64,000 nucleotides of DNA, taken from assembly GCF_001984105.1 (NCBI RefSeq), contig NZ_MTQM01000009.1, positions 372,001 through 436,000 of the forward strand. The letters run 5' to 3'. This document shows, one piece after another, positions 27,312-34,829 of this stretch. A model generated the notes under the pieces. That model was not told the origin of the DNA. It searched no databases and saw only the letters and a list, made by a program, of their open reading frames with translations. Within the stretch, counting starts at the first letter, position 1. Every line of letters starts with the position of its first letter. The stretch is from Microbacterium sp. CSI-V. GTDB taxonomy: Bacteria > Actinomycetota > Actinomycetes > Actinomycetales > Microbacteriaceae. The translations under genes were made by a program, and so were the position numbers.

Positions 27312-27856
27312 CCGCGTCCCTTCTCGTCACCCGACCGGCTCTCACCGCTGACCCGGTTCTCGCCGCTGAGCCGGCGCAGGACCGCCGGACCCACGACCCA
27401 CAGTACGAGGATCACGACCACGAGCACGACCACGGCGACCACGGCGGCGTCGACACCGACGACCACGTCGAACACGAACGCCACGACGCCGGTCAGGAGC
27501 ACCGCCACCGCAGTGAGCGCGGCGATGAGGGCACGATGACCGAACCGGACGACGACGGGCTTCACACCGCGGTGGAAGACCGCGCGGTGCAGCGCGACCG
27601 GGGCGAGGGCGAGGATCGCGGTCAGAGCGGAGAGCCCGACGAGCACGAGGTAGCCGGTGCGCTGCGGTCCACTGAGGCCGGCGAAGGCCGGCTGGAACGC
27701 CAGCGCCAGGAGGAACCCCGTGAGGATCTGGGTGCCGGTCTGCAGCACCCGGAGTTCCTGCAGGACGTCCGCCCAGTTGCGGTCGGCGCGCTGCGCCGCA
27801 CTCTCGGGGCGGCCGTCGCGGAGGTCGTCGCGCGGGTCGTCGGTGGGGGTCAGCAT
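27308..27856 (-). CDS. DUF6328-family four-helix membrane protein
   Basis: A 182-residue protein. The cytoplasmic N-terminus leads to the family signature RADRNWADVLQELRVLQTGTQ, then four hydrophobic helices (ILTGFLLALAFQPAF, YLVLVGLSALTAILALAPVAL, ALIAALTAVAVLLTGVVAF, VVAVVVLVVVILVLWVV) and a charged tail. Its role is unknown. ATG 27856 is chosen because homologues begin a short distance before the RADRN motif. The stop overlaps the nitrilase start, so both are one operon. The family name is from memory. Confidence 0.75.
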   Translation of the reverse strand: MLTPTDDPRDDLRDGRPESAAQRADRNWADVLQELRVLQTGTQILTGFLLALAFQPAFAGLSGPQRTGYLVLVGLSALTAILALAPVALHRAVFHRGVKPVVVRFGHRALIAALTAVAVLLTGVVAFVFDVVVGVDAAVVAVVVLVVVILVLWVVGPAVLRRLSGENRVSGESRSGDEKGRG

Positions 27857-27898
27857 CCCCGAATCATGGCCCGTCCACGACGCCCGAATCAACGTCGA

Positions 27899-27928
27899 TT
27901 CGACACGACCCGAAACCCGTGCTAGGTT
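27899..27928 (+). promoter_or_regulatory. Promoter of the initiator tRNA gene
   Basis: TTCGAC (27899-27904) and TAGGTT (27923-27928) are separated by 18 bp and end 12 bases before the tRNA, a good fit to a primary sigma-factor promoter. Confidence 0.6.
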
Positions 27929-27940
27929 TATCTCTTGTGC

Positions 27941-28014
27941 CGCGGGGTGGAGCAGCTCGGTAGCTCGCTGGGCTCATAACCCAGAGGTCGCAGGTTCAAA
28001 TCCTGTCCCCGCAA
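27941..28014 (+). tRNA. Initiator tRNA-fMet (anticodon CAU)
   Basis: The acceptor pairs 27942-27947 with 28007-28012, while C1 (27941) faces A72 (28013); this unpaired first position is the mark of bacterial initiator tRNA. The anticodon stem CTGGG/CCCAG has three consecutive G-C pairs next to the loop, the second initiator feature. CAT is at 27975-27977. CCA is not encoded. Confidence 0.97.
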
Positions 28015-28020
28015 CAAATG

Positions 28021-28050
28021 AAGGCCCCGGATCCTCGGATCCGGGGCCTT
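28021..28050 (+). terminator. Terminator of the initiator tRNA
   Basis: A perfect inverted repeat with 14-base arms (AAGGCCCCGGATCC and its complement), interrupted by only two bases, begins 6 bases after the tRNA. It is followed by CGCCTTT. Confidence 0.85.
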
Positions 28051-28172
28051 CGCCTTTCCCCGGCGCGGGCCGTCTGCACAGACGAGAACGGCTCCTGCAG
28101 ACGCCTCTCGGCGGGCGCGTTCATCCACAGATCGACGCAAGCCCCTGCATTCCGGATAAGCGTCTGCTTAGC

Positions 28173-28544
28173 ATGGAGCGCATGGGCGGGCAGTATTCGA
28201 TCGATGTGGCGGGCTTCCTCTCGACCACCGACACGGTGGCGACGGCGCTCGAATCGCTGGAGCAATCGGTGACCGGGGCGGTCTCCGACCTCGACCGGAT
28301 CGCGGGCATCGTCGCGGCCGACCCCGGCCTCAGCTCAGCGGTGAACGGCGCAGCGGACGAACGGCGACGGACAGGTCCGGGAGCGGTCCAGCACGGCGGC
28401 GCCGTCGTGACCGCGGCCGGTCGAGTCGCTCTCGCGTACGTGCAGGCCGACGACGACATGGCATCCACGACGTCCGGCACGGAAGCGTCAGTAGCGCTCC
28501 CCCACACGCCCGGCCTCGGCCGACGAGAGGCGCTGGTGCAATGA
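28173..28544 (+). CDS. Small ESX/WXG-like protein, DUF6507-like
   Basis: A 123-residue, mostly helical, cysteine-free protein without a signal peptide. It opens YSIDVAGF and ends its conserved part with ALAYVQADDDMA, the pattern of small actinobacterial proteins that I associate with DUF6507 and type VII (ESX) secretion loci. The same pattern (YSVD ... LAYLTADEEMA) recurs in the partial gene at 63707, so they are paralogues. A second start, ATG 28182, is equally plausible. The ATGA overlap with the next gene couples its translation to the hydrolase. It probably acts as a secretion partner or chaperone of that protein; this is inferred. Confidence 0.65.
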   Translation: MERMGGQYSIDVAGFLSTTDTVATALESLEQSVTGAVSDLDRIAGIVAADPGLSSAVNGAADERRRTGPGAVQHGGAVVTAAGRVALAYVQADDDMASTTSGTEASVALPHTPGLGRREALVQ

Positions 28545-30334
28545 CGCTCGTGGCCCTCGCCGACGTACCCACGGTGGACATCGACCCGTCGGCGCTCTCC
28601 TCCGCAGCGGAGTCGCTGCGCACGCACGCCGATGCCGCCACGGACTCCGCCGAGCGGATCTCGTCGACCTGGAACACCCTCCCGGCCAGCTACGAGGCAC
28701 CCGAGGCGGGAGAGCTGCTCGCACGGATGACCGTCGTTCCGCGAGCTGCGGACGATTTCGCCGACACCGCAAGGCGCGTCGCCGCGATCATGGCCCAGCT
28801 CGCCGACCAGCTCGCGTTGGCCCGCGCGCAGGAAACGTCACTGCGGACCGAGGTCGTGAGTTTCCGCGACGCCGTCCGCGGATTCCGGGCGTCGTCCGAC
28901 GACATGGGTCTCGGCAGCAGCGACGACACGTGGGGACCCGGTCAGTTCCTCCGCAACCAAGAACTGATCAGCGAGTGTTTGTCCCTCCGCACCCTCCGAG
29001 ACACCGCGATCGAGGAGGCGCGCGGCGACCTGGCATCCATCGGGCAACCCGACGTCGTGCTGTCGACCACCGGAGTCGTCGGCGCACGGCCGTCCTCTTC
29101 CGCGTGGGCGGCCGAGTACGACGCGGTCGCCGACGGCGTGGGCTTCGCGATCCTCGAGAAGCTCAGCGCGGGAACGGCCGACGACGCCCGCGCGCTGCTC
29201 GCGGCCCACGACGACTGGCGTCGGCTGTTCGCGGCGAATCCTCCGGATGCCACGGCGGTCAACGCCTGGTGGACTCAGCTTACCGCCTCGAACCCCGGCG
29301 CTCTCGACGCGCTGGTGCTGGGCGCCTCCGTGATCGTGGGGTCGCTCGGCGGCGTCCCTCCGGCGAGCCGCGTGGCGGCGAACGCCGTGAATGCCAACAA
29401 CCGGATCCCGGCGATCGAGGCCGCGATCCAGCGCATGCAGGACATGTCCCGAGGACACGGTGGGCCGGACTACCTCGCGTGGAAGGACGTGATCGGCCAG
29501 CTGGAACGTCAACGGAACTATCTGCAACGGGCAGCCGATGGTGACGTTCAGCTCTATCTCTACGAGCCGGATTCGCAGAGCATCATCGAGATGATCGGGA
29601 CTCTCGATGAGAACACGACGGATGTGATCACCTACGTGCCTGGCACGTACACGAGCGTGCACAGCTTCTACGGTGATCAGGTACAGCAGGTCGGTCGATG
29701 GCTACAGACGAACGACCCCCGCACCGTCACCTTCGTGTGGAAGGAGGGACTGTTCCCTGGCGAGGATGTGGCTTCCGGAGGAATGGACCCCTCGCGGATC
29801 CTCGAAGCCAACGACGAGGGCGCTGCCCTGGAGAAGGGTCGACTCATCGCCGACTTCCAGCAGGAACTCCTCTCGTCGTCGCCCGAGGCGGCTTCCGCTC
29901 AACACGACGGCATGGGCCACTCGTGGGGACTCGCGGGGATCACCTCGTCGGAGGTAGCAGGGGCGAAGTACTCGCAGGTGCACTCTTTGGCCGGAGCGGG
30001 GATGCCCTCGGGCTGGACGCCGAGCCCGACCACGGAGTACCTCCACTGGGGCTACACGGATGCCCTCTCGATCATGCAAGGGACTGGCGCCGTGTGGGAC
30101 GGACGCATCCCGACCCGAGAAGCTGCCTTCGCGTCGCATGTCTACGGTCGAGAGGGTGACTTCACGCTCTACCTTCCTACCGGAACGGGTTCAGACACTG
30201 TCGTCGTCTCGCCCCAGCCTCCAGCATCGATACCGCTGACCACCTCGCCGGTCGCAAATCACAATCTCATCGCCAGCGACAATCCAGACAACCAGAATGC
30301 CTTGTTCCACATGCTCCGGGAGATCGAGCGATGA
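28541..30334 (+). CDS. WXG-like domain fused to a DUF1023-type alpha/beta hydrolase
   Basis: A 597-residue protein. Residues about 15-115 are a four-helix-like region with a central turn (ISSTWNTLPASYEAPEAG), resembling WXG100/ESX substrates. The C-terminal part (about 330-590) is an alpha/beta hydrolase of the DUF1023 group: YLYEPDSQSIIEMIG, TDVITYVPGTYTSVHSF and the nucleophile elbow GHSWG with S461. No signal peptide is present, so export by a type VII system is the natural reading, but no ESX core gene lies in the window. Possible roles are cell-envelope esterase/lipase or contact-dependent effector. The middle cassette gene overlaps both neighbours by ATGA. Confidence 0.7.
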   Translation: MTLVALADVPTVDIDPSALSSAAESLRTHADAATDSAERISSTWNTLPASYEAPEAGELLARMTVVPRAADDFADTARRVAAIMAQLADQLALARAQETSLRTEVVSFRDAVRGFRASSDDMGLGSSDDTWGPGQFLRNQELISECLSLRTLRDTAIEEARGDLASIGQPDVVLSTTGVVGARPSSSAWAAEYDAVADGVGFAILEKLSAGTADDARALLAAHDDWRRLFAANPPDATAVNAWWTQLTASNPGALDALVLGASVIVGSLGGVPPASRVAANAVNANNRIPAIEAAIQRMQDMSRGHGGPDYLAWKDVIGQLERQRNYLQRAADGDVQLYLYEPDSQSIIEMIGTLDENTTDVITYVPGTYTSVHSFYGDQVQQVGRWLQTNDPRTVTFVWKEGLFPGEDVASGGMDPSRILEANDEGAALEKGRLIADFQQELLSSSPEAASAQHDGMGHSWGLAGITSSEVAGAKYSQVHSLAGAGMPSGWTPSPTTEYLHWGYTDALSIMQGTGAVWDGRIPTREAAFASHVYGREGDFTLYLPTGTGSDTVVVSPQPPASIPLTTSPVANHNLIASDNPDNQNALFHMLREIER

Positions 30335-30840
30335 AATCACACGCGGGGACGATGGCTATCGCTCTACTGCTCCTAACTTTGACCGGATGCAGCCCCATGA
30401 CAGGAGACGCCACCGTGCATGAGGAAGTCACCATAGACGAGGCCAAGACGATAGCGCAGGACATGGAGAAGACTCTCGCGGGTCTTGTGCCGACTGAGCA
30501 GGTGGCCTCGATTGACCAGAACCCCACGGGTGCCCTCATGTCGTGCACGAAGGAAGGAGAGTACCTCTGGTCAGGCCAGACGAAGGTGAGACTGAATCCG
30601 GGAGTCACCTACGACGGGGAAGCGGTCACCGAGAAGATTGCATCTGAGTACAACGGCGGCGATTCCTACACGACCGAGACCGACCTCACGCCGGACGGCC
30701 AGCCGAGTGCTCATGTGGTCGGCGGCAACGGCGAGGGGTACCTCGTAGCGCTCTCCGTGGACAAGACCTTCGTCCAGATCTTGTCTTTCTCACCGTGCTT
30801 CGTCCTGCCCGAGGATGTCTCACCGAGCCGGCCGTACTGA
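30331..30840 (+). CDS. Lipoprotein, third gene of the ESX-like cassette
   Basis: A 169-residue lipoprotein. The signal MKSHAGTMAIALLLLTLTGC ends in the lipobox LTGC with Cys20 as the lipidation site. The mature domain has C-x-n-C (SCTKEGEYLW near 70 and SFSPCFVLPED near the end), probably a disulphide, and no catalytic motif. It starts within the stop of the hydrolase gene (ATGA). The arrangement effector-like enzyme plus surface lipoprotein suggests an immunity or receptor role, by analogy with other secreted-effector loci; this is inference. A degenerate copy of its C-terminal half lies directly downstream. Confidence 0.75.
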   Translation: MKSHAGTMAIALLLLTLTGCSPMTGDATVHEEVTIDEAKTIAQDMEKTLAGLVPTEQVASIDQNPTGALMSCTKEGEYLWSGQTKVRLNPGVTYDGEAVTEKIASEYNGGDSYTTETDLTPDGQPSAHVVGGNGEGYLVALSVDKTFVQILSFSPCFVLPEDVSPSRPY

Positions 30841-30865
30841 GCGCGGGTCTCACTAACCTTCTAAA

Positions 30866-31012
30866 GCAGACCTCCGGCGGAGAGCCGAGGGCTCACCTCG
30901 TCGGGCGGGGTACCTCGTGTCAGAGGATCCCGACCGCGCAGGGGTCCGCATCACGTCGTTCTCCCCCTGTTTCGTCCTGCCCGAAGGAACGTGGCCGGGC
31001 GACGACTACTGA
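30866..31012 (+). pseudogene. Frameshifted remnant of a second copy of the cassette lipoprotein
   Basis: Downstream of the intact lipoprotein, bases 30944-31012 translate to VRITSFSPCFVLPEGTWPGDDY and stop; the intact protein has VQILSFSPCFVLPED at its end. Further upstream, bases from about 30866 encode TSGGEPRAHLVG in another frame, matching TPDGQPSAHVVG. A short deletion near 30903-30910 shifts the frame just before GYLV. No start codon or lipobox remains. The remnant is therefore the 3' half of a diverged duplicate, not sequencing error alone, because it differs at many codons. Confidence 0.8.
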
Positions 31013-31090
31013 GCGGCATCGCCCTTCCGATTTCGGCGCCGTCCCGTCAACCCGGCTGTCAGACCGGGTCCAGACCGATTCACTGGAACC

Positions 31091-31168
31091 ATGCTCCGTC
31101 ACTCACGCGACCCCTCCCCCCGCTCCACGGACGGCCGATCCGGCAGCGAGACGGGCGGGCGGCGATGA
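31091..31168 (+). CDS. Possible 25-codon leader ORF coupled to the FGE-fold gene
   Basis: ATG 31091 opens 25 codons rich in Arg and Ser and ends at TGA 31166-31168, overlapping the next start by ATGA. TTCACT at 31079-31084 lies 6 bases before it, as at ku. It may only serve to couple translation; no homology is claimed. Confidence 0.3.
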   Translation: MLRHSRDPSPRSTDGRSGSETGGRR

Positions 31169-31821
31169 GCGACGTCGAGATGACCCGCATCCCCGCCGGA
31201 AGCGTGCTGCGCGGAGACCAGCGGGGCGAGGACCGCCGCGAGATCACCGTCGAGGCGTTCGACATCGGTGTCTACCCGGTGACCGAGGAGCAGATGGCGG
31301 AGATCCTCGGCATCACGGCCCAGAACCCGCGCCGCCCCGCCGTGCAGGTGAGCTGGTTGCGCGCGGTGCGCTTCTGCAACGCGCTGAGCGAGTGGGAGGG
31401 CCGGGATCCTGTCTACGCGTATGACGGCGAAGTCGTCGACTGGGACACGGAGGCCGACGGCTTCCGACTGCCGACCGAAGACGAGTGGGAGTACGCGTGT
31501 CGGGCGGGATCCACAGGATCCACCTACGGACCGATCGCCGAGATCGCGTGGACCGCGGGCGACGGCCTGCGCGGACCGGTCGAGGTCGGCGGACGCCTCC
31601 CGAACCTCCACGGCCTGTTCGACATCCTCGGCAACGTGTCGGAGTGGTGCTGGGATCTCTTCGCGCCCGAGACGAGCGACGCCCGGGTGTTCCGCGGCGG
31701 CGGGTGGAGCGATGCGCGTGCGGTCGTCCGCGCCTCCGCGCGTCGCGGCGCCAATCCGCGCGCGATCTTCGACGATGTCGGCCTTCGCGTGGCGCGGGGG
31801 GCACTCAATCGGAGCCGCTGA
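31165..31821 (+). CDS. FGE/sulfatase-modifying-factor fold protein lacking the catalytic cysteines
   Basis: A 218-residue protein with the formylglycine-generating-enzyme fold: FDIGVYPVTEEQMAEIL, FRLPTEDEWEYACRAG, LFDILGNVSEWCWDLF and RVFRGGGWSDARAVVRAS. True FGE has two active-site cysteines in the segment after GGSW, but here GGGWSDARAVVRASARRG contains none. So sulfatase activation is unlikely; other members act as structural or iron-dependent enzymes of the EgtB or PvdO type. Its length is close to the fold alone. The last 17 bp overlap the convergent marR gene. Confidence 0.8.
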   Translation: MSDVEMTRIPAGSVLRGDQRGEDRREITVEAFDIGVYPVTEEQMAEILGITAQNPRRPAVQVSWLRAVRFCNALSEWEGRDPVYAYDGEVVDWDTEADGFRLPTEDEWEYACRAGSTGSTYGPIAEIAWTAGDGLRGPVEVGGRLPNLHGLFDILGNVSEWCWDLFAPETSDARVFRGGGWSDARAVVRASARRGANPRAIFDDVGLRVARGALNRSR

Positions 31822-32317
31822 TGGCCTCGCTCAGTCCGTCGACGAACTCGGCGATCGTCGCGAGCTGCTCATCGGAGAATCCCTCCGCCACCGCGACCAT
31901 CGCCGCGAGGTGCGCACCGAAGTGCCGGAAGAACTCCGCTCGGGATTTCGGCGTCAGGACCACCACCCGCGCCCGGCCGTCGGAGGGGTGCGGACGCCGC
32001 TCGAGATGCCCGGACGCCGCGAGCCGATCGAGCAGCTTGGTCGTGGATGCCGTGGAGATCCGCAGGTGAGATGCCACATCGTGCGGGCTGACCATCTGTC
32101 CGCGCTGCTCGCGGATGATCAGCATCCGCAGCGTCGCGAGGTCGCTGGCGTTCATGTCCATGTCGCCCTTCATGCCGCTGTTCATGCGGTCGAGGGCATC
32201 GCTCAGAGCGCGGACCGACTCCATCGCACGGACGACACCGGGTCTGTTAGCACGAAAAGCGTCGACGACGGACACGGTGGACACCTCCGTTTCGCTCTGG
32301 GTATAGTCGGCTGACAT
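31805..32317 (-). CDS. MarR-family regulator of the carotenoid operon (CrtR-like)
   Basis: A 170-residue winged-helix protein. SDLATLRMLIIREQRGQMVSPHDVASHLRISTASTTKLLDRLAASG is the DNA-binding domain, split here as recognition helix ISTASTTKLLDRL and wing RRPHPSDGRARVVVLTP. It is divergent from idi-crt, and a palindrome spans the gap; Corynebacterium glutamicum has the same layout with CrtR, a MarR repressor that responds to geranylgeranyl diphosphate. I therefore infer that it represses idi-crt and itself. The ligand is not determinable from sequence. Confidence 0.85.
   Translation of the reverse strand: MSADYTQSETEVSTVSVVDAFRANRPGVVRAMESVRALSDALDRMNSGMKGDMDMNASDLATLRMLIIREQRGQMVSPHDVASHLRISTASTTKLLDRLAASGHLERRPHPSDGRARVVVLTPKSRAEFFRHFGAHLAAMVAVAEGFSDEQLATIAEFVDGLSEAISGSD
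32278..32307 (+). promoter_or_regulatory. Promoter of the idi-crt operon
   Basis: TGGACA (32278-32283) and TATAGT (32302-32307) with an 18-bp spacer match the primary sigma-factor consensus closely. They lie within the start of the regulator gene. Transcription would begin near 32314, just before the operator. Confidence 0.65.
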
Positions 32318-32318
32318 C

Positions 32319-32333
32319 GCTAGCTAAACTAGC
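32319..32333. promoter_or_regulatory. Operator palindrome for the MarR regulator
   Basis: GCTAG-N5-CTAGC lies between the regulator and idi starts. It covers the first transcribed bases of idi and overlaps the -10 element of marR, so one dimer could silence both directions. Confidence 0.65.
32326..32331 (-). promoter_or_regulatory. -10 element of the marR gene (leaderless)
   Basis: TAGTTT on the minus strand lies 8 bases before the ATG at 32317 and inside the operator. Confidence 0.45.
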
Positions 32334-32347
32334 AAACAGGAGGCACG

Positions 32348-32899
32348 ATGAGCGAGACCGAGTATGTCGTCCTCCTGGACGACTGGGGCAACGAGATCGG
32401 AACGGCACCGAAGGCGAGTGTGCACGGCACCGACACGGCTCTTCACCTGGCGTTCTCTTGCCACGTCGTCAACGCCGACGGTCAGGTGCTCGTCACGCGT
32501 CGCGCGCTCGACAAGAAGACGTGGCCGGGCGTCTGGACGAATTCGTTCTGCGGCCACCCGGGTCCGGCCGAGCCCGTCCTGCAGGCCGTTCACCGTCGCG
32601 CCGCCTTCGAGGTCGGACTCACGATCTCCGACGTCGAGCTCGCCCTTCCGCTCTTCCGCTATCGCGCGGTCGACGCCAGCGGCATCGTCGAGCACGAGAT
32701 CTGCCCGGTGTACGTCGCCCGTACTCACGAGGAGCCGCGGCTGAACCCGTCCGAGGTCGCGGAATCGCGCTGGGTCGACCCCGCCGACCTCGCCGCCGCG
32801 CTCGAGGCCACGCCGTGGGCGTTCAGCCCGTGGCTCGTTCTCCAGGTACAGCAGCTTCACCTGTTCTCCTCCCCGCCGGCCATCCGGGCGGCCTCATGA
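32348..32899 (+). CDS. idi: Isopentenyl-diphosphate delta-isomerase, type I
   Basis: A 183-residue Nudix-fold isomerase that interconverts IPP and DMAPP. LHLAFSCHVVNADGQVLVTRRA and WPGVWTNSFCGHP (catalytic C68) are the family blocks, and EHEICPVYVAR holds the catalytic glutamate. AGGAGG at 32338-32343 is a strong ribosome site 4 bases before the ATG. It opens the carotenoid operon and supplies precursor to crtE, whose ATG overlaps its stop. Confidence 0.95.
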   Translation: MSETEYVVLLDDWGNEIGTAPKASVHGTDTALHLAFSCHVVNADGQVLVTRRALDKKTWPGVWTNSFCGHPGPAEPVLQAVHRRAAFEVGLTISDVELALPLFRYRAVDASGIVEHEICPVYVARTHEEPRLNPSEVAESRWVDPADLAAALEATPWAFSPWLVLQVQQLHLFSSPPAIRAAS

Positions 32900-33963
32900 T
32901 CGCTCTCTCCACCACACCCACGGCGCGCGCCGCCATCGACGACGCGATCGACACCGTTCTGATCCGTCTAGCCCGACGCCTCCGCGACCATGGCGACGGC
33001 GCCCGGGCCCTGGCATCCGCGATCGCCCGCTCCGCCCGGGGCGGCAAGAGGTTCCGGCCGCTCCTCGTGGTCGCCGCGTTCGACACGCTCGGCGGTGCCG
33101 AGACCGATCGTGCCGCGCTCTACCAGGTCGCCGCCGCGTTCGAACTCCTGCACACCGCCTTCGTCGTCCACGACGACGTCATCGACCACGACACCGAGCG
33201 ACGCGGCGTCGCCAATGTCGGCGGCGAGTTCCGGGCCCGGGGCGAAGAGCGAGGCGCGGATGCCACGGGCGCCGCGCTCCTCGGAGATGCGGCCGGCATC
33301 CTGGCCGGCGACCTGCTGCTCCACGAGGCCGGGCGTCTGGTCGCTCTGGCCGACCTGCCGACGGGCGTGCGCGGCGACCTCCTCCGCCTCCTCGAGGACG
33401 CTGTTCTGATCTCCGCCGCCGGAGAGCTCGCCGACGTCGAGAACGCCGTGTCCGCCCGTGATGTGGATGCCGAGACCATCCTGCGCACCACGCACGACAA
33501 GACCGCGGTGTACTCGTTCTCGGCGCCCCTCGAAGCGGGAGCGGTGCTCGCCGGCGCCGACGGCCCGGTCCGTGCCGCCCTCGAACGCTTCGGGCAGCGG
33601 CTCGGCCTGGCGTACCAGTTGGTGGACGACCTCATCGGCGCCTTCGGCTCGCCCGAGATCTCCGGCAAGGACGAAGGATGCGACCTCCGCGAGGCGAAGA
33701 AGACGCACCTCATCGTCCTTGCCCGCGAGGCCGAGTCGTGGCCCGCGGTGAGCGAAGCGCTCGCGCAGGCGCACACCGGCCCGGTCGCGATCCGCGCGGC
33801 CCAGCGGGCGCTCAGCGAGTCCGGCGCGCGGGCGCGGCTGGAAGACCTCGTCCGCGGGACTCTGGACGAAGCGCGCGCGATCGTCACGGCATCCACCCTT
33901 CCGGAGGAGTGCCGCACGATGCTGCACGACCTCGTGGACGCCGTGCAGGGACGCGTCCCGTGA
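32896..33963 (+). CDS. crtE: Geranylgeranyl diphosphate synthase (polyprenyl synthetase)
   Basis: A 355-residue trans-prenyl synthase that condenses IPP units to the C20 carotenoid precursor. GGKRFRPLLVV is the substrate lysine/arginine motif, DDVID (93-97) the first aspartate-rich motif and LVDDLIGAFG the second. The second motif is followed by the conserved GKDEGCDL. The ATGA overlap with idi and GTGA overlap with crtB show strict coupling. Confidence 0.93.
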   Translation: MIALSTTPTARAAIDDAIDTVLIRLARRLRDHGDGARALASAIARSARGGKRFRPLLVVAAFDTLGGAETDRAALYQVAAAFELLHTAFVVHDDVIDHDTERRGVANVGGEFRARGEERGADATGAALLGDAAGILAGDLLLHEAGRLVALADLPTGVRGDLLRLLEDAVLISAAGELADVENAVSARDVDAETILRTTHDKTAVYSFSAPLEAGAVLAGADGPVRAALERFGQRLGLAYQLVDDLIGAFGSPEISGKDEGCDLREAKKTHLIVLAREAESWPAVSEALAQAHTGPVAIRAAQRALSESGARARLEDLVRGTLDEARAIVTASTLPEECRTMLHDLVDAVQGRVP

Positions 33964-34829
33964 GCGCGACCGCGACCGGCCTGGAACTGTACACGCGCAC
34001 GGCCGACGACGCCGCCGCCGCGGTGATCAACCGCTACTCCACCTCGTTCGCCCTGGCATGTCGCCTGCTCGGCCCCCGTCCGCGGCCGCACGTCCGGAAC
34101 ATCTACGCCCTGGTCCGCGTGGCCGACGAGATCGTGGACGGCCCCGCGCACGACGCCGGGCTCTCCCCCGCGCAGGAACGTGCCACGCTCGACGCGCTCG
34201 AGGACGAGGTGCGGGATGCCATCGCCTCGGGCTTCAGCGCGAACCTTGTCGTCCACGCCTTCGCGCGCACCGCCCGCGAGTGCGGCATCGGCGACGACCT
34301 CATCGCCCCGTTCTTCGCCTCGATGCGCACCGACCTCGACACCGCCGCCCACGACGACGCGTCGCACGACGCGTACGTGTACGGATCGGCCGAGGTCGTC
34401 GGTCTGATGTGCCTGCAGGTGTTCCTCAACGCGGGGATGTCGGAGCCGGCGCGCCCCGCCGCCGACCTCGTCGACGGAGCCCGTCGGTTGGGGGCGGCCT
34501 TCCAGGACGTGAACTTCCTCCGCGACCTCGACGACGACGCCACCCGCCTCGGCCGTGACTACCTCGACGGCGCCGCCGACGACGACCGTCGCACGGCGGT
34601 CCTCGACCGCATCGACGCCGACCTGGCTGCGGCCGCCGCGACGGTCCCGTTCCTCCCGCCGGACTGCCGCCGCGCGGTCACCGCCGCGCACGACTTGTTC
34701 GCGGAGCTCTCGCGGCGTCTGCGCCGCACCCCCGCGGGCGCGCCGCGCGTCCGCGTCCCGGACGCAGTGAAGGCGACCCTCGCGGTGCGCGCCTTCCTCG
34801 GACGCCCACCGAAAGGGGCCCACGCATGA
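33960..34829 (+). CDS. crtB: Phytoene synthase
   Basis: A 289-residue squalene/phytoene synthase joining two geranylgeranyl diphosphates to phytoene. RYSTSFALACRLL, YALVRVADEIVDG (first aspartate-rich motif) and FQDVNFLRDLDDDATRLGRDYL (second motif) are the diagnostic blocks. Translation starts at GTG 33960, overlapping the crtE stop; its own stop overlaps the crtI ATG. Confidence 0.94.
   Translation: MSATATGLELYTRTADDAAAAVINRYSTSFALACRLLGPRPRPHVRNIYALVRVADEIVDGPAHDAGLSPAQERATLDALEDEVRDAIASGFSANLVVHAFARTARECGIGDDLIAPFFASMRTDLDTAAHDDASHDAYVYGSAEVVGLMCLQVFLNAGMSEPARPAADLVDGARRLGAAFQDVNFLRDLDDDATRLGRDYLDGAADDDRRTAVLDRIDADLAAAAATVPFLPPDCRRAVTAAHDLFAELSRRLRRTPAGAPRVRVPDAVKATLAVRAFLGRPPKGAHA

Noticed and set aside
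27941..31164. tRNA-associated genomic island
   Set aside because: The accessory cassette follows the initiator tRNA, but I see no integrase and no repeat of the tRNA 3' end within the window.
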